Shown piece by piece: positions 14,517-17,085 of a stretch of DNA of 17,085 nt. The stretch lies in contig JASIJX010000420.1 in assembly GCA_030049955.1 (NCBI GenBank), positions 1 through 17,085 of the forward strand. The letters are read 5' to 3'. The notes beneath the pieces were generated by a model, which saw only the letters and a program-made list of their open reading frames with translations, was not told where the DNA came from and searched no databases. Positions within the stretch are counted from its first letter, which is position 1, and each line of letters begins with the position of its first letter. The position numbers were made by a program, and so were the translations under genes. Origin of the DNA: Acidobacteriaceae bacterium (GTDB lineage: Bacteria; Acidobacteriota; Terriglobia; Terriglobales; Acidobacteriaceae).

Positions 14517-15923
14517 GTGGCAGAAAAATCCCCCATGCGGGAGGCGGACACCCTCAATGAAACATTGATGCAGAATTCGGGTGTCGAGGCGATCATCCGC
14601 GCCGAAAAAGTCGAAAAATATTACGCGCAGCCCAATGAAAACCGGATTCAGGTGATTTCTGCCACCGATCTGGCCATTTATCCCGGGGAAATCCTGGCTT
14701 TGCTGGGACCGTCCGGGTCGGGCAAGTCCACAATGCTGCGCATGCTCACGGGGCTTTCTACGCCTTCGGCCGGGGAGGTGTATTGGCATGACAAGCCAGT
14801 CTCACAAGCCGAGGTGAACGTCTCGATCGTCTTCCAGAGCTTTGCGCTGTTTCCCTGGCTCACGGTGCTTGAGAATGTGGCCGCGCCGCTGCAGGCGCGC
14901 GGAGTTCCGGCCGACGAGCGGCGCGAGCGCAGTATGCGCATGCTGGACATGGTCGGCCTGGACGGCTTCGAAGGCGCTTACCCCAAGGAGCTCTCCGGCG
15001 GAATGAAGCAGCGCGTCGGTTTTGCGCGGGCGCTGGTTGTCGAGCCGGAGGTGCTGTTCATGGACGAGCCATTCTCCGCGCTCGACGTGCTCACGGCCGA
15101 GAACCTGCGCAGCGAGCTGCTGGAGCTTTGGGCGAAGAAGACCATGCCCACGCGGGCCGTTTTTCTCGTAACGCACAACATTGAGGAAGCGGTGTTGCTG
15201 GCTGACCGCATCGTGGTGCTGGGCCGCAATCCCGGGCGCATCCGCACGGATTTCCGCGTGGGAACGCCGCGGCCGCGCGATCGCAAGTCAGAGCAGTTCA
15301 CGCAATATGTCGACTATATCTACAAGGTGCTCACGCAGCCCGATACTGCGCCCGCTGCCGTGCCGGAAGTGAGAGCACGCGAGCAAAAGCAGCCACGCTA
15401 TCAGATGCTGCCTCACGCGCGGCCGGGCGGCATTGCCGGCCTGCTGGAACTGCTGCTCGACAAAGGCGGCCGTGACGATATTTACCGACTGGCCGACGAC
15501 TTGGCATTCGAGATCGACGATCTGCTGCCAATTGTGGATGGCGCGCAGTTGCTGGGATTCCTGCGCGTGGAAGAGGGCGACGCTGCCATTACGCCCGCAG
15601 GAACTGAGTTTGCCGAGTCGGAGATTCTGCGCCAGAAGGAGTTGTTCCGCGACGCGGCTCAGTCGAACGTTCTATTGCTGCGGCAGATCCGGCGCGCACT
15701 CGAAACCAAGAGCGACCACACTGTCCCTGAGGATTTCTTCCTCGACCTGCTCGATGAACAGTTCAGCGAAGAAGAAAGCCAGCGGCAGATGGAGACCGCT
15801 GTAGCCTGGGGCCGCTACGCCGAGCTGTTCGATTACGATGCCGGCCGCCGGCGGTTCGTGCTGCCCGACGCGCAGGATGAAGAAGCCGCGGCCGGCGAAG
15901 ACGGGCGAGAGGACGGACAATGA
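14517..15923 (+). CDS. NitT/TauT-type ABC transporter ATPase with C-terminal AAA-associated domain
   Basis: This 468-residue protein has a complete ABC ATPase domain: Walker A GPSGSGKST (64-72), Q-loop Gln107, signature LSGGMKQR (159-166), Walker B VLFMDEP (179-185), D-loop SALD and switch His220. The sequence around FVxQ-type VFQSFALFPWLTVLENV is typical of the nitrate/sulfonate/taurine (SsuB/TauB/NrtD) group. After about residue 285 comes a further domain of roughly 150 residues (GGIAGLLELLLDKGGRDDIYRLADDL onward) that resembles the AAA-associated C-terminal domain found on a subset of these ATPases, probably regulatory. A Glu/Asp-rich tail follows. The start is GTG 14517 with GGGAG 7 nt upstream. 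The stop overlaps the permease start as ATGA. The substrate is unknown. Confidence 0.92.
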   Translation: MAEKSPMREADTLNETLMQNSGVEAIIRAEKVEKYYAQPNENRIQVISATDLAIYPGEILALLGPSGSGKSTMLRMLTGLSTPSAGEVYWHDKPVSQAEVNVSIVFQSFALFPWLTVLENVAAPLQARGVPADERRERSMRMLDMVGLDGFEGAYPKELSGGMKQRVGFARALVVEPEVLFMDEPFSALDVLTAENLRSELLELWAKKTMPTRAVFLVTHNIEEAVLLADRIVVLGRNPGRIRTDFRVGTPRPRDRKSEQFTQYVDYIYKVLTQPDTAPAAVPEVRAREQKQPRYQMLPHARPGGIAGLLELLLDKGGRDDIYRLADDLAFEIDDLLPIVDGAQLLGFLRVEEGDAAITPAGTEFAESEILRQKELFRDAAQSNVLLLRQIRRALETKSDHTVPEDFFLDLLDEQFSEEESQRQMETAVAWGRYAELFDYDAGRRRFVLPDAQDEEAAAGEDGREDGQ

Positions 15924-17085
15924 GACTCATACCGCCGCTGACGCGGTCGCGGGTTACCGTTCGCAGCTGGCCGTTCTTTATCGATCTCGGCATCGCGCTG
16001 TGCGCGCTGGCGGCTTTCTTTGCGGTGATCAGCACGGGCGTCTACTGGTTGAGCAAGCCGGTGCCGGTTGTCGCCATTTCCAGCTCCATCCATGCGCTGC
16101 CGGTCTACGCGTTCTACTCCATCGTGCGCATGGCGATTGCCTACTGCCTCAGCCTGGCCTTCGCCATCACCTACGGCTACATCGCGGCCTACAATCGGCG
16201 GCTCGAGCCGTGGATGATTGCCGCGCTCGACATTCTGCAATCCATCCCGGTGCTCAGCTTTCTGCCGCCGGTGGTGCTGGCCATGGTTTCGCTCATTCCG
16301 GGCCATCAACTCGGCATCGAGATGGGCGTCATTCTGCTCATCTTCACCGGGCAGGTGTGGAACCTGGCATTTAGCTTCTACACCTCGCTCAAGACGATTC
16401 CACGCGAGATGACTGAGGCCGCGCGAATCTACCGCTATTCCGGCTGGCAGCGCTTCTGGCAACTCGAGATGCCCTATGCAGCCATCGGCCTGGTGTGGAA
16501 CTCGATTGTTTCGGTCGCCGGCGGATGGTTCGCGCTCATCTTCTGCGAAACCTTTACCATGGGCGACCGCAACTTCCAGTTACCGGGCCTAGGCAGCTAC
16601 ATTCAGACGGCAACTTTCTCGGGAGACGTGCGCGCGCTGATCAGCGGCATTGGCGCCGTCGTGCTTATCGTTGTCGCCACTGACCAGCTCATATGGCGGC
16701 CGCTGATTGCCTGGAGCGACAAGTTCAAGTTTGAGCAAGTAGAGTCGGCGGAGCGCGTCACCTCGCCAATCCTCACGCTGCTGCGCCGCTCGGCATTCTT
16801 GGGCACCGCGCCAGAGCGAATCTGGACTGCAGTGCAGGAGCCGATCATGCGCAGGCTGGCGCGGAGCAGAGAAGCGCGCGTGGTTCATCCGGTCGATCAG
16901 GCGCAGAGCGGCAGGTCTTCGCCAACGTTGTGGATGCTGGCCGTGGCTGTTCTGGCCGCAGCAGGCTGGGGCAGCTTGCAGGCCTTCGCTATGCTGCGGA
17001 CGATCACCTGGCCGGATCTGAAGCTGCTGCTTGAAGGCGCGGCGGCAACCTTCCTGCGCGTCAACTCGGCGCTGCTCATCTCTGC
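15920..17085 (+). CDS. ABC transporter permease, NitT/TauT type, probably two fused permease units (3' end outside window)
   Basis: I translated 388 codons before the right edge. TM segments appear at about 21-45, 65-92, 98-125, 134-155, 190-212 and 236-255. The cytoplasmic EAA loop that docks the ATPase is REMTEAARIYRYSGWQRFW (162-180), placed as in binding-protein-dependent permeases. After this complete first unit, the chain continues through a polar linker (about 262-330) into a new hydrophobic segment (PTLWMLAVAVLAAAGWG), and then a further TRITWP-like WPDLKLLLEGAAATFLRV stretch resembling the start of another permease domain. This indicates a tandem permease fusion able to serve both half-sites of the ATPase dimer. 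ATG 15920 overlaps the ATPase stop. No substrate-binding protein is seen in the window. Confidence 0.88.
   Translation, partial: MRLIPPLTRSRVTVRSWPFFIDLGIALCALAAFFAVISTGVYWLSKPVPVVAISSSIHALPVYAFYSIVRMAIAYCLSLAFAITYGYIAAYNRRLEPWMIAALDILQSIPVLSFLPPVVLAMVSLIPGHQLGIEMGVILLIFTGQVWNLAFSFYTSLKTIPREMTEAARIYRYSGWQRFWQLEMPYAAIGLVWNSIVSVAGGWFALIFCETFTMGDRNFQLPGLGSYIQTATFSGDVRALISGIGAVVLIVVATDQLIWRPLIAWSDKFKFEQVESAERVTSPILTLLRRSAFLGTAPERIWTAVQEPIMRRLARSREARVVHPVDQAQSGRSSPTLWMLAVAVLAAAGWGSLQAFAMLRTITWPDLKLLLEGAAATFLRVNSALLIS

Noticed and set aside
15833..16462. 209-codon open frame on the minus strand
   Set aside because: It lies antisense to the ATPase C-terminus and permease; its translation is rich in Arg, His, Asp and Gly with no recognisable domain, typical of a shadow of GC-rich coding DNA.
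1..17085. CRISPR arrays, insertion sequences, tRNA/rRNA genes, phage or defence systems
   Set aside because: No repeat-spacer pattern, transposase-like or integrase-like frame, terminal repeats or recognisable RNA gene was seen on either strand.

Overview
The window is a chromosomal stretch from a GC-rich, diderm bacterium. It is dominated by one long exopolysaccharide (EPS) export and biosynthesis operon of the Wzx/Wzy type on the minus strand. Gene content suggests Acidobacteriota (Terriglobia-like): GumB/GumC-type export proteins, an HpnB glycosyltransferase, and an ABC ATPase with a C-terminal AAA-associated domain next to an apparently fused double permease. The assignment rests on recognised families only; no marker gene is present.

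Region 1 (1-12079, minus strand). Reading in the direction of transcription from about 12.1 kb: a GumB/Wza-like exporter, a GumC/Wzz-type co-polymerase, a CpsD-like protein that has lost its nucleotide-binding residues, a Wzx-like flippase, a Wzy/O-antigen-ligase-like polymerase (probable TTG start coupled to the flippase stop), a NodB-fold polysaccharide deacetylase-like protein, a very short UDP-sugar dehydrogenase homologue, a Gfo/Idh/MocA dehydrogenase, a DegT-family PLP aminotransferase, and an ExoA-like glycosyltransferase running off the left edge. Gaps are short (39 nt or less, or 4-nt overlaps) except 123 nt before the flippase. The three sugar-nucleotide enzymes form a plausible route to a 3-amino-3-deoxy (possibly uronic) sugar of the WbpA/B/E or GnnA/B type. 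The initiating phosphoglycosyl transferase is not in the window.

Region 2 (12080-12481). This is a divergent intergenic region between the export operon and hpnB. It holds two perfect 17-bp direct repeats 25 bp apart, plus an inverted half-site. They are a candidate operator for the EPS operon.

Region 3 (12482-14159). hpnB (plus strand) faces a stand-alone CheY-like receiver (minus strand). Between them lies a strong hairpin that probably ends transcription from both sides. The 3' end of hpnB carries a 19-bp tandem repeat that supplies the stop codon.

Region 4 (14160-17085). A 357-bp intergenic stretch is followed by a plus-strand ABC transporter: a NitT/TauT-type ATPase with a C-terminal AAA-associated domain, overlapping by ATGA a large permease that runs off the right edge. 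No substrate-binding protein is visible, so the substrate is unknown.
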